Positions 8,361 through 16,701 of a stretch of DNA of 64,000 nucleotides are shown piece after piece. Origin of the DNA: Streptomyces sp. NBC_01471 (GTDB lineage Bacteria > Actinomycetota > Actinomycetes > Streptomycetales > Streptomycetaceae); NCBI RefSeq assembly GCF_041438865.1, contig NZ_CP109450.1:4237001-4301000 (forward strand). Direction: 5' to 3'. The translations under genes and the position numbers were made by a program. The notes beneath the pieces were generated by a model, which made no database searches, was not told where the DNA came from, and worked only from the letters and a program-made list of their open reading frames with translations. Numbering within the stretch: position 1 is the first letter of the stretch; the number at the start of each line of letters is the position of its first letter.

Positions 8361-9200
8361 ATGAGCCGCAGCGACGTTCTGGTAGACGCCGACTGGGTCG
8401 AGGCCCACATCGACGACCCGCAGGTCGCCATCGTCGAGGTGGACGAGGACACCTCTGCGTACGAGAAGAACCACATCAGGAACGCGATCCGGATCGACTG
8501 GACCAAGGACCTCCAGGACCCGGTCCGCCGTGACTTCATCGACCAGGCCGGCTTCGAGAAGCTGCTGTCGGAGAAGGGCATCGGCAACGACACGACCGTC
8601 GTGCTCTACGGCGGCAACAACAACTGGTTCGCCTCGTACGCCTTCTGGTACTTCAAGCTCTACGGCCACAGCGACGTCCGGCTGCTCGACGGCGGCCGCA
8701 AGAAGTGGGAGCTCGACTCCCGCGACCTCGTCGACGCCGTGCCGTCCCGCCCGGCCACCACGTACAAGGCCAAGCCGCAGGACGAGTCGATCCGCGCCTA
8801 CCGCGACGACGTGGTGGCCGCGATCAACAGCAAGAACCTGGTCGACGTCCGGTCGCCCGACGAGTTCAGCGGCAAGCTGCTCGCCCCGGCGCACCTTCCC
8901 CAGGAGCAGTCGCAGCGCCCCGGCCACGTGCCGAGCGCCCGCAACATCCCGTGGTCGAAGAACGCCAACGACGACGGCACCTTCAAGTCGGACGACGAGC
9001 TCAAGGCCCTCTATGAGGACGAGCAGGTCGACCTGGCCAAGGACACCATCGCGTACTGCCGCATCGGTGAGCGCTCCGCGCTGACGTGGTTCGTCCTGCA
9101 CGAGCTGCTCGGCCAGGAGAACGTCAAGAACTACGACGGCTCGTGGACCGAGTACGGCTCGCTGGTGGGCGTGCCGATCGAGCTCGGCGCCAACAAGTAG
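8361..9200 (+). CDS. cysA: Thiosulfate sulfurtransferase (tandem rhodanese)
   Basis: Rhodanese-type enzyme of 279 residues with two rhodanese domains (about 1-130 and 150-279). The active-site Cys sits in YCRIGERSAL of the second domain, the CRxGxR loop typical of thiosulfate:cyanide sulfurtransferases. The first domain is catalytically inactive, as in the family. It corresponds to CysA2/CysA3 of Mycobacterium tuberculosis and is followed by an sseC-like gene as in that genome. A strong GGAGGAG site precedes ATG 8361. Expression is probably under control of the upstream leader peptide. Cytoplasmic. Confidence 0.93.
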   Translation: MSRSDVLVDADWVEAHIDDPQVAIVEVDEDTSAYEKNHIRNAIRIDWTKDLQDPVRRDFIDQAGFEKLLSEKGIGNDTTVVLYGGNNNWFASYAFWYFKLYGHSDVRLLDGGRKKWELDSRDLVDAVPSRPATTYKAKPQDESIRAYRDDVVAAINSKNLVDVRSPDEFSGKLLAPAHLPQEQSQRPGHVPSARNIPWSKNANDDGTFKSDDELKALYEDEQVDLAKDTIAYCRIGERSALTWFVLHELLGQENVKNYDGSWTEYGSLVGVPIELGANK

Positions 9201-9242
9201 TACCGACCTTCACCAACCTCTCAGGCCCCTCAGGAGAACAGC

Positions 9243-9530
9243 ATGTGCGGAGCGAAGGCCGGCGGCCCGGACGCCTCGACGATCAAGCCCGGTGAGACCA
9301 CGATCCAGGGCAGCGTGACCCGTGACGGCGAGCCCGTCACCGGTTATGTGCGGCTGCTGGACTCGACCGGCGAGTTCACCGCCGAGGTTCCGACCTCGGC
9401 GACCGGACAGTTCCGGTTCTACGCGGCCGAGGGCACGTGGACGCTGCGCGCTCTCGTCCCGGGTGGCACGGCGGACCGCACGGTCGTCGCGCAGACCGGC
9501 GGCCTCGCGGAGATCGCGATCGCTGTCTGA
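9243..9530 (+). CDS. sseC: DUF1416 (SseC-like) protein
   Basis: Small protein of 95 residues, starting MCGAKAGG with a conserved Cys2, followed by a beta-sandwich-like carboxypeptidase-regulatory repeat (GSVTRDGEPVTGYVRLLDSTGEF, then FRFYAAEGTWTLRAL). DUF1416 genes almost always follow cysA-type sulfurtransferase genes in actinobacteria; the M. tuberculosis member is SseC. The role in sulfur transfer is presumed but not proven. It lies 42 nt after cysA with an AGGAG site before the ATG, so the two are an operon. Confidence 0.88.
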   Translation: MCGAKAGGPDASTIKPGETTIQGSVTRDGEPVTGYVRLLDSTGEFTAEVPTSATGQFRFYAAEGTWTLRALVPGGTADRTVVAQTGGLAEIAIAV

Positions 9531-9680
9531 TCGAGCGGTACCTGAACCGGCCGGAGGGCCGCACCCCAGGGGGTTGGACGCCACTTGGACCGGGTGCGGC
9601 CCTCCGTGCCGTCCGGATGCGGAGAAGGACCGAGCGCCGTCCGGGGGCGGGGAGTTACCGATCGGTCTTACGCTGGAGGC

Positions 9681-9998
9681 ATGTACTCGCGACGTCGGCG
9701 CGGCTATTTCCTGCTGATGGGCGGCTGTCTGCTGCTCTTCATCTCCGCCTGGGCCTTCGTACGTCTCTGGTCGGTGCCTGCCGCCATCGGCATGTGTTTC
9801 GTGGCGATGGTCATCCCGCCGGTCGCGGCGATCGTCGGCAACCGGCGCGGCCCGGAGGACCGCTGGTGGGACGAGCAGCCGCCCGACCACGGATCCGCGG
9901 ACACGCGCACGGACAAGCACACCGATCTGCCGCCGTCGGGGGACCGCACGTCCGACGAGTGGTGGGACGAGCTGGACGGGAAGAAACGGCGCCGGTAG
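9681..9998 (+). CDS. DUF3099 membrane protein
   Basis: About 105 residues with two transmembrane helices near the N-terminus (FLLMGGCLLLFISAWAFV and AAIGMCFVAMVIPPVAAIV), then an acidic, Trp-containing tail with two similar RWWDE/EWWDE elements and a basic end (KKRRR). ATG 9681 is directly preceded by GGAGGC, so longer starts are rejected. DUF3099 is widespread in actinobacteria and uncharacterised. It is separated from sseC by about 150 nt and may have its own promoter. Confidence 0.82.
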   Translation: MYSRRRRGYFLLMGGCLLLFISAWAFVRLWSVPAAIGMCFVAMVIPPVAAIVGNRRGPEDRWWDEQPPDHGSADTRTDKHTDLPPSGDRTSDEWWDELDGKKRRR

Positions 9999-10035
9999 GG
10001 GCCCGGTCGACAGCTGCCCGGCCGGTCGGCGCCGC

Positions 10036-10401
10036 TCAGTAGACGAGTGCCTGGACTCCGTCGCCCATCGCTTCCTGTACGAAGAGCTGGGCCCCCGCGA
10101 TCCGTACGCCGTCCAGGACGTCCTGCTCCGTGATGTCGCGGCGGGCCGCGCACTGGGTGCAGACGGTGATCTGTCCGCCCGACCGGATCGAGTCGATCAG
10201 ATCCGGCAGCGGCGCCGCGTGCGGCAGCTCGAACTCGGCGGCCCGGCCCGGCAGGGCGAACCAGGACGACTCACCGGTGAGCCAGAGCGAGACCTCCACC
10301 CCGCTGGCCACCGCGACCGCCGCCACGGTGAAGGCCTGGGAGCACCGTTCGGGAGCGTCGGATCCCGCGGTCACCTTGATCACTAGCTTCTTCTGCGCCA
10401 T
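10036..10401 (-). CDS. DsrE-family protein
   Basis: A 121-residue DsrE/DsrF-like fold protein (MAQKKLVIKVTAGSDAPERCSQAF, later VCTQCAARRDI). The CTQC pair and the position of Cys20 could act in sulfur relay, in line with the nearby cysA-sseC genes; this is inference. Family members work as small oligomeric sulfur carriers or regulators. It is convergent with the DUF3099 gene and divergent from the next operon, with about 50 bp between start codons. Cytoplasmic. Confidence 0.82.
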   Translation of the reverse strand: MAQKKLVIKVTAGSDAPERCSQAFTVAAVAVASGVEVSLWLTGESSWFALPGRAAEFELPHAAPLPDLIDSIRSGGQITVCTQCAARRDITEQDVLDGVRIAGAQLFVQEAMGDGVQALVY

Positions 10402-10453
10402 GCCCGAACTGTAATCGGCGGCCGTACAACCCCCTTCCGTCCCGGCGAGTCAG

Positions 10454-11377
10454 GTGGATGCACGGATAGGGAATCCGCGCCTCTGGTCTCGTGGGGGGAC
10501 CCCTTTGGAAGCGGTACACGGCGTTCCTGAACAGCAGGAACAGCAACAGCAGGAACAGCAACAGCAGGAACAGCAGGAACAGTCCGAACGGGAACAGCAG
10601 CAGGAGCCCGGGAGACCGTCGCGCCGCCGCGGCCGGACCACGCTCATCGTGGCCTCCGCCGCCCTGCTCGGCATCGTCGGCGGCGGCGCGATCGGCTACA
10701 CCATCCAGGCCGACCGGCCTCCGACCCGGCTTCCCGCCCTGGCGCAGCGGGGGCCGGCGTACCCGGCGAAGCCGCTCGCCGAGGGCGCGGGCCGCGGCCC
10801 GCTGACGGCCGCGGAGGACCGCAGGGTCACCACCGACGGCGACCTCCGCAAGCAGCTCGTGCCCCGGCCGCCGGGGGCGCGCACCGCGGACCGGCCGGTG
10901 TACGCCCGGGGCGGGCTGCCCAGGGACGGCTGGCTCACGCCGGGCGAGTACGGCATGGAACTGGTGCGCGACGCCGACGGATTCACCGACCTGATCCAGT
11001 CGAACGTGCGCCGGATCGCCGCGGACGACTGGATGCAGGGCCAGGACCGGGAGGCGGCCGTGCGGCTGGTGCAGTTCCGGGCCGGATCGGGCCTGGCCGC
11101 CCAGGAGACGGCCGACGAGCAGCTGAGATACCTGCCCGACACCGACACCGACACCGACGCCGACGAGGGCGAGCGGGGCGGCACCGTCAAGGGCAGTGGC
11201 AACGCCAGGTACGTGGTCCGCGCACCCGAGAGCACCGAGATGTCCGGCGACGGCTACTGGGCCACGGCGATGGGCTGGCGCGGCGATGTGATGTTCGAGA
11301 TCAACGTCTTCGACTCCCGGCCGATCAGCCAGAAAGACATCAGGACGTTGGCCGAGCGGCAGTTGGAGCGCCTGTGA
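10454..11377 (+). CDS. Membrane-anchored extracellular protein, first of three coupled genes
   Basis: About 307 residues if the GTG at 10454 is used; a TTG at 10505 with GGGGGGA 6 nt upstream is an equally good start. The N-terminus has Gln/Glu repeats (QEQQQQEQQQQEQQEQ), then an Arg-rich stop-transfer flank, one membrane helix (TTLIVASAALLGIVGGGAIGY) and a ~230-residue extracellular domain with an Asp/Thr repeat near residue 236. No known domain is recognised. It overlaps the next gene by 4 nt, and its general layout is shared with the two genes that follow. Confidence 0.72.
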   Translation: MDARIGNPRLWSRGGTPLEAVHGVPEQQEQQQQEQQQQEQQEQSEREQQQEPGRPSRRRGRTTLIVASAALLGIVGGGAIGYTIQADRPPTRLPALAQRGPAYPAKPLAEGAGRGPLTAAEDRRVTTDGDLRKQLVPRPPGARTADRPVYARGGLPRDGWLTPGEYGMELVRDADGFTDLIQSNVRRIAADDWMQGQDREAAVRLVQFRAGSGLAAQETADEQLRYLPDTDTDTDADEGERGGTVKGSGNARYVVRAPESTEMSGDGYWATAMGWRGDVMFEINVFDSRPISQKDIRTLAERQLERL

Positions 11378-12258
11378 GCGACGACATGAACGAGACCCCC
11401 GTCAACGGCACCGCCGTGAACGAGTCCCCCGTGAACGGCATCACCGTGAACGATCAGGTGAAGAGCCCCGTGGACGACGTACGGACCGACCGGGACGGTG
11501 CGCGACCCTCCTGGCGGGCGTCCCGTGCCGTCCGGATCGCGGCCGCCGTCCTCCCCGCGGTGCTGGTGCTCGGCGCCGCAGCGGGCGGCATCGCGTACGT
11601 CTCGGTCACCGCCGCGCACGCCGCCACGAAGGCCCCGACCCCGCTCTGGGGCAAGGGCGCGCAGCCCAGGGGCAAGGACCCGGTGACCGGCCTGGCCGGC
11701 GGCCGTCAGGACACCGAGCTCAGCAAGCTGCTGCTGCCCGTCCCCGGGCTCTACCGGCTCGGCCCCGACGTCGGCGAGTACGGCAACGACGCCGAACTGA
11801 CCGCCCAGCAGGCCGAGGCCGTGATCAAGACGAGCGGCAACGGACTGTCCGGCACCCGGCGTGCCGAGTGGAACCGGAAGGTCGAGGGGTGGGGTGTGCG
11901 CGGCATGGGAATGCGGTCGTACGCCTCCGACGACAACGGGCTGGTCGTCGAGGTCCAGCTGGCCCGGATCAGGGACACGAAGGCGGTACGGGACCAGTTC
12001 ACGGCCCGGGTGGCGCTCCTGAAGCTGCTCGGGGCGAGCCCCGGGCCGAAGGTCGAGGGCCACCGTTCCCGTACGGGCTGCTTCCTGCTGCCCAGGGAGC
12101 CGAAATCCGGTATCCGCACCATGAACTGCTTCGGCTACCGGGGCGACGTGCTGGTCACGTCCAGCGCCACCTTCACCAAGGCGTTCCACAAGGACGACGC
12201 CGTGGCGCTCCTGGGCCATCAGCTCGACTACCTCAAGACCCCGGGAGAGCCCGTATGA
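11374..12258 (+). CDS. Membrane-anchored extracellular protein, second of three coupled genes
   Basis: About 294 residues, starting with GTG 11374 that overlaps the previous stop. A low-complexity N-terminus with repeated VNGT/VNES/VNGI units is followed by one membrane helix (AAAVLPAVLVLGAAAGGIAYVSV) and an extracellular domain containing LLLPVPGLYRLGPDVGEYGND and two Cys residues (TGCFLL, NCFGY) that could form a disulfide. Function unknown. The LLLP element also occurs after the membrane anchor in the third protein, which suggests common ancestry of the outside domains. Confidence 0.75.
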   Translation: MSDDMNETPVNGTAVNESPVNGITVNDQVKSPVDDVRTDRDGARPSWRASRAVRIAAAVLPAVLVLGAAAGGIAYVSVTAAHAATKAPTPLWGKGAQPRGKDPVTGLAGGRQDTELSKLLLPVPGLYRLGPDVGEYGNDAELTAQQAEAVIKTSGNGLSGTRRAEWNRKVEGWGVRGMGMRSYASDDNGLVVEVQLARIRDTKAVRDQFTARVALLKLLGASPGPKVEGHRSRTGCFLLPREPKSGIRTMNCFGYRGDVLVTSSATFTKAFHKDDAVALLGHQLDYLKTPGEPV

Positions 12259-13097
12259 CCGTGCCTCTGACCGTGCCTCCGAACACGGACGCGCCGGCCG
12301 GGCCCCGGGAGCAGCCCCGGCCCGAGGACCGCAGGCCGCTCGGAGACCGCCGGGTGCTGCGCGCGGTGGCGCGCTGGACGCTGGCCGCCGCGGTCTGCGG
12401 CGGGCTCGGCGCGGCCACCGCCTGCGGGCTCACCGCCCTGGACCGCACTGATGTCCCCGGACTGGCGACCGCGGACGACGGCCGCTGGGACTTCGGTGCG
12501 CTGAAGCTGCCCGCGCTGCCCGCCGGGGCACCCCGGCCCTTCACCGCGGGCAACGACGGGCAGATCCACCATGCGGACGCCCGCGATCTGCTGCTGCCCG
12601 CCCCCGCGGGCGCGAAGGGCGATCCGGAGCTGACCGGGGGCTGGGTGCCGGACAGCCGCTATGTGACCGAGTACGACGAGGACGGCCGGGCCGACATCAC
12701 CACAGGGCTGCGCGACTACGTCGTACGGCACATCGCGGCGCGCGGCTGGACGATGCCGGACGGCACCTCGACCCGGATCTATCTGCTGACCTTCGAGTCG
12801 AACGCCTTCGCCCAGGCGTTCAAGGACAACGTCATCAGAACCGGGATCGACGCGGGCCAGCCGCCGGCGGACGCGCCCCTGATGGAGCTCGACGAGAGCT
12901 GGGACGGCAGGGGCGCTCCGAAGGAGTTGTCGGAGTCCGTGTTCGCCGAGCAGGAGCCCTACGGCGCGACCCAGGCCCGGACGGCCTCGGTGGTCGCGGG
13001 GGACACCCTCGCGGTGATCACCGAGAGGCGGAAGGGCGGGGCCCCCGCCGTACCGTTCCACCAGACGCTCGTCCTGCAGAGCCAGCTCCTCGGCTGA
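12255..13097 (+). CDS. Membrane-anchored extracellular protein, third of three coupled genes
   Basis: Starts at ATG 12255 inside the previous stop (ATGA overlap); 280 residues. A Pro-rich cytoplasmic N-terminus and a membrane segment (WTLAAAVCGGLGAATACGLTAL) precede an extracellular domain containing DLLLPAPAGAKGD, YVTEYDEDG and a conserved-looking TRIYLLTFESNAFAQAF. No catalytic motif is evident. With its two coupled partners it could form a surface complex; this is inferred from gene coupling and shared layout. A GC-rich hairpin follows about 60 nt downstream. Confidence 0.75.
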   Translation: MTVPLTVPPNTDAPAGPREQPRPEDRRPLGDRRVLRAVARWTLAAAVCGGLGAATACGLTALDRTDVPGLATADDGRWDFGALKLPALPAGAPRPFTAGNDGQIHHADARDLLLPAPAGAKGDPELTGGWVPDSRYVTEYDEDGRADITTGLRDYVVRHIAARGWTMPDGTSTRIYLLTFESNAFAQAFKDNVIRTGIDAGQPPADAPLMELDESWDGRGAPKELSESVFAEQEPYGATQARTASVVAGDTLAVITERRKGGAPAVPFHQTLVLQSQLLG

Positions 13098-13157
13098 CGG
13101 CCGTTCCCGGCCGGCGGCCGGGAAGGGTACGCGGCCGGCTGCCGTACCTCGCAGAGA

Positions 13158-13194
13158 GGGCCGGGCCCCCACCCATTAGGCTGGGACCCGGCCC
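13158..13194. terminator. GC-rich hairpin after the three-gene operon
   Basis: GGGCCGGG (13158-13165) pairs perfectly with CCCGGCCC (13187-13194), with further partial pairing inside. It lies between the operon stop at 13097 and the small-protein start at 13238. There is no clean T-run on the plus strand, so termination efficiency is uncertain. Confidence 0.5.
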
Positions 13195-13237
13195 TTCCTG
13201 CTTTTGTCCGTGCAGTCGCTCATACAAGGAGCACCTC

Positions 13238-13339
13238 GTGCTTGAAGCCTTCTACATCGCCCTGCTGGTCCTGGTCTGCGTCGGCGTCATCGCCTTCACC
13301 GGTCTTTCCGTGAAGAAGCTCTACCAGGGTCAGCGCTGA
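13238..13339 (+). CDS. 33-residue single-pass membrane protein
   Basis: GTG at 13238 is preceded by AAGGAG with 7 nt spacing. The peptide is a short N-terminal cap (LEAF), a ~20-residue hydrophobic helix (YIALLVLVCVGVIAFTGLSV) and a basic/polar tail (KKLYQGQR). The codons have the GC-rich third positions of the host. Such tiny bitopic proteins are usually regulatory subunits of membrane complexes; no partner can be named. It lies just upstream of the nitrobindin gene on the same strand. Confidence 0.72.
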   Translation: MLEAFYIALLVLVCVGVIAFTGLSVKKLYQGQR

Positions 13340-13398
13340 CCCTCGGTAACCGGCAGCCGGCAGCCCGAACCCCCCTCTCACAGATCGTCTGAGCCCTC

Positions 13399-13962
13399 AT
13401 GATCGAGATTCCGTCGGACCTCCATCCGAGCCTCGTCCCGCTGGTCTTCCTCCTCGGCAACTGGACGGGGGCCGGTGTCGCGGACTTCCCCGGTGAGGAG
13501 AAGTGCAACTTCGGCCAGGAAGTCGCCTTCACCCACGACGGCCGCGACTTCCTGGAGTACACCTCGCACACCTGGGTGCTGGACTCCGAGGGCGCGAAGG
13601 TCAGGCCGCTGGAGACCGAGTCCGGGTACTGGCGCATCGACGAGCACCGCAAGGTCGAGGTCGTGATGGTCCGCGACCAGGGCGTCGTCGAGATCTGGTA
13701 CGGCGAGCTCGCCGACCAGAAGCCGCAGATCGACCTGGTGACGGACGCGGTCGCACGGACCGCGGCGTCCGGCCCGTACAGCGGCGGGAAGCGGCTCTAC
13801 GGCTATGTGAACAGCGACCTGATGTGGGTGGGCGAGAAGTCCACCCCCGACGTCGAGCTGCGGCCCTACATGTCCGCGCATCTGAAGAAGTCCGTCGACC
13901 CCAGCGAGTGGGCGAAGGATCTGAAGGACCTTCCTGACGACGGAATCGCCTTCTTCAAGTAA
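13399..13962 (+). CDS. Nitrobindin-family heme-binding protein
   Basis: Beta-barrel protein of 187 residues related to nitrobindin/THAP4. The signature GxWxGxG is present as Gly20-Asn-Trp22-Thr-Gly24-Ala-Gly26 and the likely heme-ligand His is His161 (MSAHLKK). Family members bind ferric heme in a shallow pocket and isomerise peroxynitrite to nitrate or bind NO. No signal peptide, so cytoplasmic. It directly precedes nur (20 nt gap), suggesting co-expression with metal or oxidative homeostasis genes. Confidence 0.9.
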   Translation: MIEIPSDLHPSLVPLVFLLGNWTGAGVADFPGEEKCNFGQEVAFTHDGRDFLEYTSHTWVLDSEGAKVRPLETESGYWRIDEHRKVEVVMVRDQGVVEIWYGELADQKPQIDLVTDAVARTAASGPYSGGKRLYGYVNSDLMWVGEKSTPDVELRPYMSAHLKKSVDPSEWAKDLKDLPDDGIAFFK

Positions 13963-13982
13963 CCCGCTCCTACACTGGAGGC

Positions 13983-14435
13983 GTGGTGACCACTGACTGG
14001 CAGAGTGACCTCCGCAGCCGCGGCTACCGGCTGACCCCTCAGCGACAGCTCGTGCTGGAGGCCGTGGACGCACTGGAGCACGCGACGCCCGACGACATCC
14101 TCACCGAGGTGCGGAAGACGGCGGGCGGCGTGAACATCTCCACGGTCTACCGAACGCTGGAGCTGCTTGAGGAGCTGGGCCTGGTGAGCCACGCCCATCT
14201 CGGGCACGGCGCACCCACGTACCACCTCGCCGACCGGCACCACCACATCCACCTTGTCTGCCGGGACTGCACGGACGTCATCGAGGCCGACATCAGTGTG
14301 GCCGCGGGCTTCACCGGGCAGCTCCGCGAAGCGTTCGGCTTCGAGACGGACATGAAGCACTTCGCCATCTTCGGGCGGTGCGCGAAGTGCTCGGCCAAGG
14401 CCGTCCCGCCGCCGGCTTCCGGCGGCGGTTCGTAG
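13983..14435 (+). CDS. nur: Nickel-responsive Fur-family regulator Nur
   Basis: A 150-residue Fur-family repressor. Counting from GTG 13983, the residues that form the Ni site in S. coelicolor Nur (SCO4180) are all present (His70, His72, His126), as are those of the second metal site (His33, His86, His88, His90). Two CxxC pairs (Cys93/96, Cys133/136) follow. The N-terminal winged helix includes LTPQRQLVLEAV and NISTVYRTLELLEELGLV. With nickel bound, Nur represses nickel uptake and the Fe superoxide dismutase gene in Streptomyces. Confidence 0.95.
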   Translation: MVTTDWQSDLRSRGYRLTPQRQLVLEAVDALEHATPDDILTEVRKTAGGVNISTVYRTLELLEELGLVSHAHLGHGAPTYHLADRHHHIHLVCRDCTDVIEADISVAAGFTGQLREAFGFETDMKHFAIFGRCAKCSAKAVPPPASGGGS

Positions 14436-14466
14436 CCTTCCGGCGGGCGGTCGTAGGCTTGCGGTC

Positions 14467-15432
14467 ATGAAGAGTCCGCTGCTGTCACTGCCCGGTGCCG
14501 TCCCCGCCGAAGGCCGGGACGAAGGTGTCGCCGCCCACTACGGGGACCCGTTCCGCGAACAGCGTGCGCTGACGGACGGCGCCGGTCTCGTGGACCTCTC
14601 GCAGCGCGGTGTCGTCACGGTCTCCGGCCCCGACCGGCTGAGCTGGCTGCATCTGCTGCTCACCCAGCACGTCAGCGAGCTGCCGCAGGGTGTGGCCACC
14701 GAGGCGCTGATCCTCTCGGCCAACGGCCACATCGAGCACGCCCTCTACCTCGTGGACGACGGCGAGACGGTGTGGGCGCATGTCGAGCCGGGCACGCAGC
14801 AGGAGCTGGTCGCGTACCTGGAGAGCATGAAGTTCTACTACCGGGCCGAGGTCGCCGACCGCAGCGCGGACATCGCCGTCGTGCATCTCCCGGCCGGTTC
14901 GATCGCCGGGGTGCCGGACGGTGTGGTCGTGCGGGAGACGGCGTACGGCCGGGATCTCTTCCTGCCCCGGGAACAGTTGGCGGAGTACGCGGCCGAGCAC
15001 GGCCCGGCCGCCGGGCTCCTCGCGTACGAGGCGCTGCGGATCGAGGCGCACCGGCCGCGGCTGGGCCTGGAGACCGATCACCGGACCATCCCGCACGAGC
15101 TGGGGTGGATCGGCACCGCGGTCCATCTGGAGAAGGGCTGCTACCGGGGGCAGGAGACGGTCGCCCGTGTCCACAACCTGGGGAAGCCGCCGCGGCGGCT
15201 GGTCTTCCTGCATCTGGACGGCAGCGAGGTGCTGCTGCCGGGGCCCGGCACGCCGGTCCGGCTCGCCTCGGACGGCGCGGAGGGCCGCCAGCTGGGCTTC
15301 GTCACCTCGTCGGCCCGCCACCACGAACTGGGACCGATCGCTCTGGCGCTGGTGAAGCGCAATGTGCCGCTGGACGCGGAGCTGCTCGCGGGGGACACCG
15401 CGGCCGCCCAGGAAGTCGTCGTGGAGCCGTAG
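14467..15432 (+). CDS. ygfZ: Folate-binding YgfZ-family protein
   Basis: A 321-residue GcvT-fold protein carrying the diagnostic motif KGCYRGQE (Cys in the middle) followed by a beta-barrel domain (KPPRRLVFLHLDG, then LGFVTSSARHHELGPIALALVKR). YgfZ/IBA57 proteins use tetrahydrofolate in assembly or repair of Fe-S enzymes. Cytoplasmic. It starts 31 nt after nur on the same strand. It converges on dtd downstream. Confidence 0.92.
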   Translation: MKSPLLSLPGAVPAEGRDEGVAAHYGDPFREQRALTDGAGLVDLSQRGVVTVSGPDRLSWLHLLLTQHVSELPQGVATEALILSANGHIEHALYLVDDGETVWAHVEPGTQQELVAYLESMKFYYRAEVADRSADIAVVHLPAGSIAGVPDGVVVRETAYGRDLFLPREQLAEYAAEHGPAAGLLAYEALRIEAHRPRLGLETDHRTIPHELGWIGTAVHLEKGCYRGQETVARVHNLGKPPRRLVFLHLDGSEVLLPGPGTPVRLASDGAEGRQLGFVTSSARHHELGPIALALVKRNVPLDAELLAGDTAAAQEVVVEP

Positions 15433-15526
15433 GGCTCTGTCCCGGGCTGCCGGGCTGCCGGGCTCTTGGGGCTCGCCGGGCTGTCCCGGCCGGGTGTCCC
15501 GGCCAGGCTGTCCCGTCGGGCCGGAG

Positions 15527-15952
15527 TCAGATCTCCAGCAGGACCGTGAACGGGCCGTCGTTCGTCAGCGAGACCCGCATGCTCGCGCCGAACCGGCCCG
15601 TTTCGACCGTCGCGCCCAGGGCGCGCAGCTGAGCCACCACCTCGTCCACGAGCGGCTCGGCCACCTCGCCGGGAGCGGCCCCGTTCCAGGTGGGGCGGCG
15701 GCCCTTCCGGGCGTCTCCGTACAGCGTGAACTGCGAAATCACCAGCAAAGGTGCATTCACGTCCGAGCACGACTTTTCGCCCGACAGGATCCGCAGCGAC
15801 CAGACCTTTCGGGCTAGCTGCGCCGCTTTTTCCGTTGTGTCCTCATGAGTGACCCCCACAAGGACACACAGACCCTCGCCGGTGATCTCACCCACGGTCT
15901 CACCAGCCACGACGACGCTCGCGCCGTCCACCCTCTGCACCACTGCACGCAT
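15527..15952 (-). CDS. dtd: D-aminoacyl-tRNA deacylase
   Basis: A 141-residue homodimeric editing enzyme that hydrolyses D-aminoacyl-tRNA. The start MRAVVQRVDGASV is canonical, so upstream in-frame starts were rejected. Key motifs are SQFTLYGD and the cross-subunit NxGPxT loop, here NDGPFT with Phe in place of the common Val. Length is typical. It is divergent from rsiG with a ~116-bp intergenic region. Cytoplasmic. Confidence 0.94.
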   Translation of the reverse strand: MRAVVQRVDGASVVVAGETVGEITGEGLCVLVGVTHEDTTEKAAQLARKVWSLRILSGEKSCSDVNAPLLVISQFTLYGDARKGRRPTWNGAAPGEVAEPLVDEVVAQLRALGATVETGRFGASMRVSLTNDGPFTVLLEI

Positions 15953-16068
15953 GCGGTCCAACCTATCCGGGGCCGAACGGGTGCGGAGAGCCAGCAGCGG
16001 CACCACACGGAGTGGCACCATGCACGGGAGGCGGTGCACCGCACCGGTCGAGGGGACGGAATACGCAT

Positions 16069-16656
16069 ATGAGCACATCTGGCGCCAGGCAGTCGCCCGG
16101 TCCCGTATCCATGACCCGGATCAGCTCGGTACAACGGGCACCCGCGCCGCGCGCGGGCGCCGCGCTCCCGGCGACCACCGGGCACGACATCGGCGGGCTG
16201 CGCCTGTCCGAACTGCGCACGCTGCGCAGGGACGCCCAGCGGGACGAGGCCGACCTCAGTTACGTACGCCGGATGCTGCACGGGCGGATCGACATCCTCC
16301 GCGCAGAGCTGTCCCGGCGCACGGGTCCGGAGTCCCCGGTCGTGGAGCGGCTCTCCGAGATCCTGGCCGACGTGCCGTCCTCGCACCGCTCGTCCGCCCG
16401 CCATGTGACGCTCTCGACGCCGCGCAGCGCGGAGAACAGCAAGCTGGCCGCCGACATGCTCGCCGAGGTGGAGCTCTCCGACCTCGGCGCCCGTACGGAC
16501 GAAGAGCTGCACACCGGCATGGGCCGTCTCGTCCGCTACGAACAGCAGGTCTCCAGCCGCAGGCAGCACCTCCAGCGCACCGCGGACGATTGCAGCGCGG
16601 AGATCGCCCGCAGGTACCGTGAGGGCGAAGCGCAAGTAGACGACCTGCTCACCTGA
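16069..16656 (+). CDS. rsiG: RsiG-type c-di-GMP-dependent anti-sigma factor
   Basis: A 195-residue protein built from two antiparallel helices. In Streptomyces, RsiG sequesters the sporulation sigma factor WhiG when bound to c-di-GMP through the motif E-x3-S-x2-R-x3-Q-x3-D on each helix. The second helix matches exactly (Glu158, Ser162, Arg165, Gln169, Asp173). The first helix has the same spacing but His71 instead of Gln (Glu60, Ser64, Arg67, Asp75). Residues 1-40 are disordered. ATG 16069 follows GAGGGGA. The gene stands alone between dtd and the asparaginase gene. Confidence 0.88.
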   Translation: MSTSGARQSPGPVSMTRISSVQRAPAPRAGAALPATTGHDIGGLRLSELRTLRRDAQRDEADLSYVRRMLHGRIDILRAELSRRTGPESPVVERLSEILADVPSSHRSSARHVTLSTPRSAENSKLAADMLAEVELSDLGARTDEELHTGMGRLVRYEQQVSSRRQHLQRTADDCSAEIARRYREGEAQVDDLLT

Positions 16657-16701
16657 GGCGATCCCTCCGGTGGGCGGGGCCCCGTTCCCGGAAGGCCGAC
16701 G

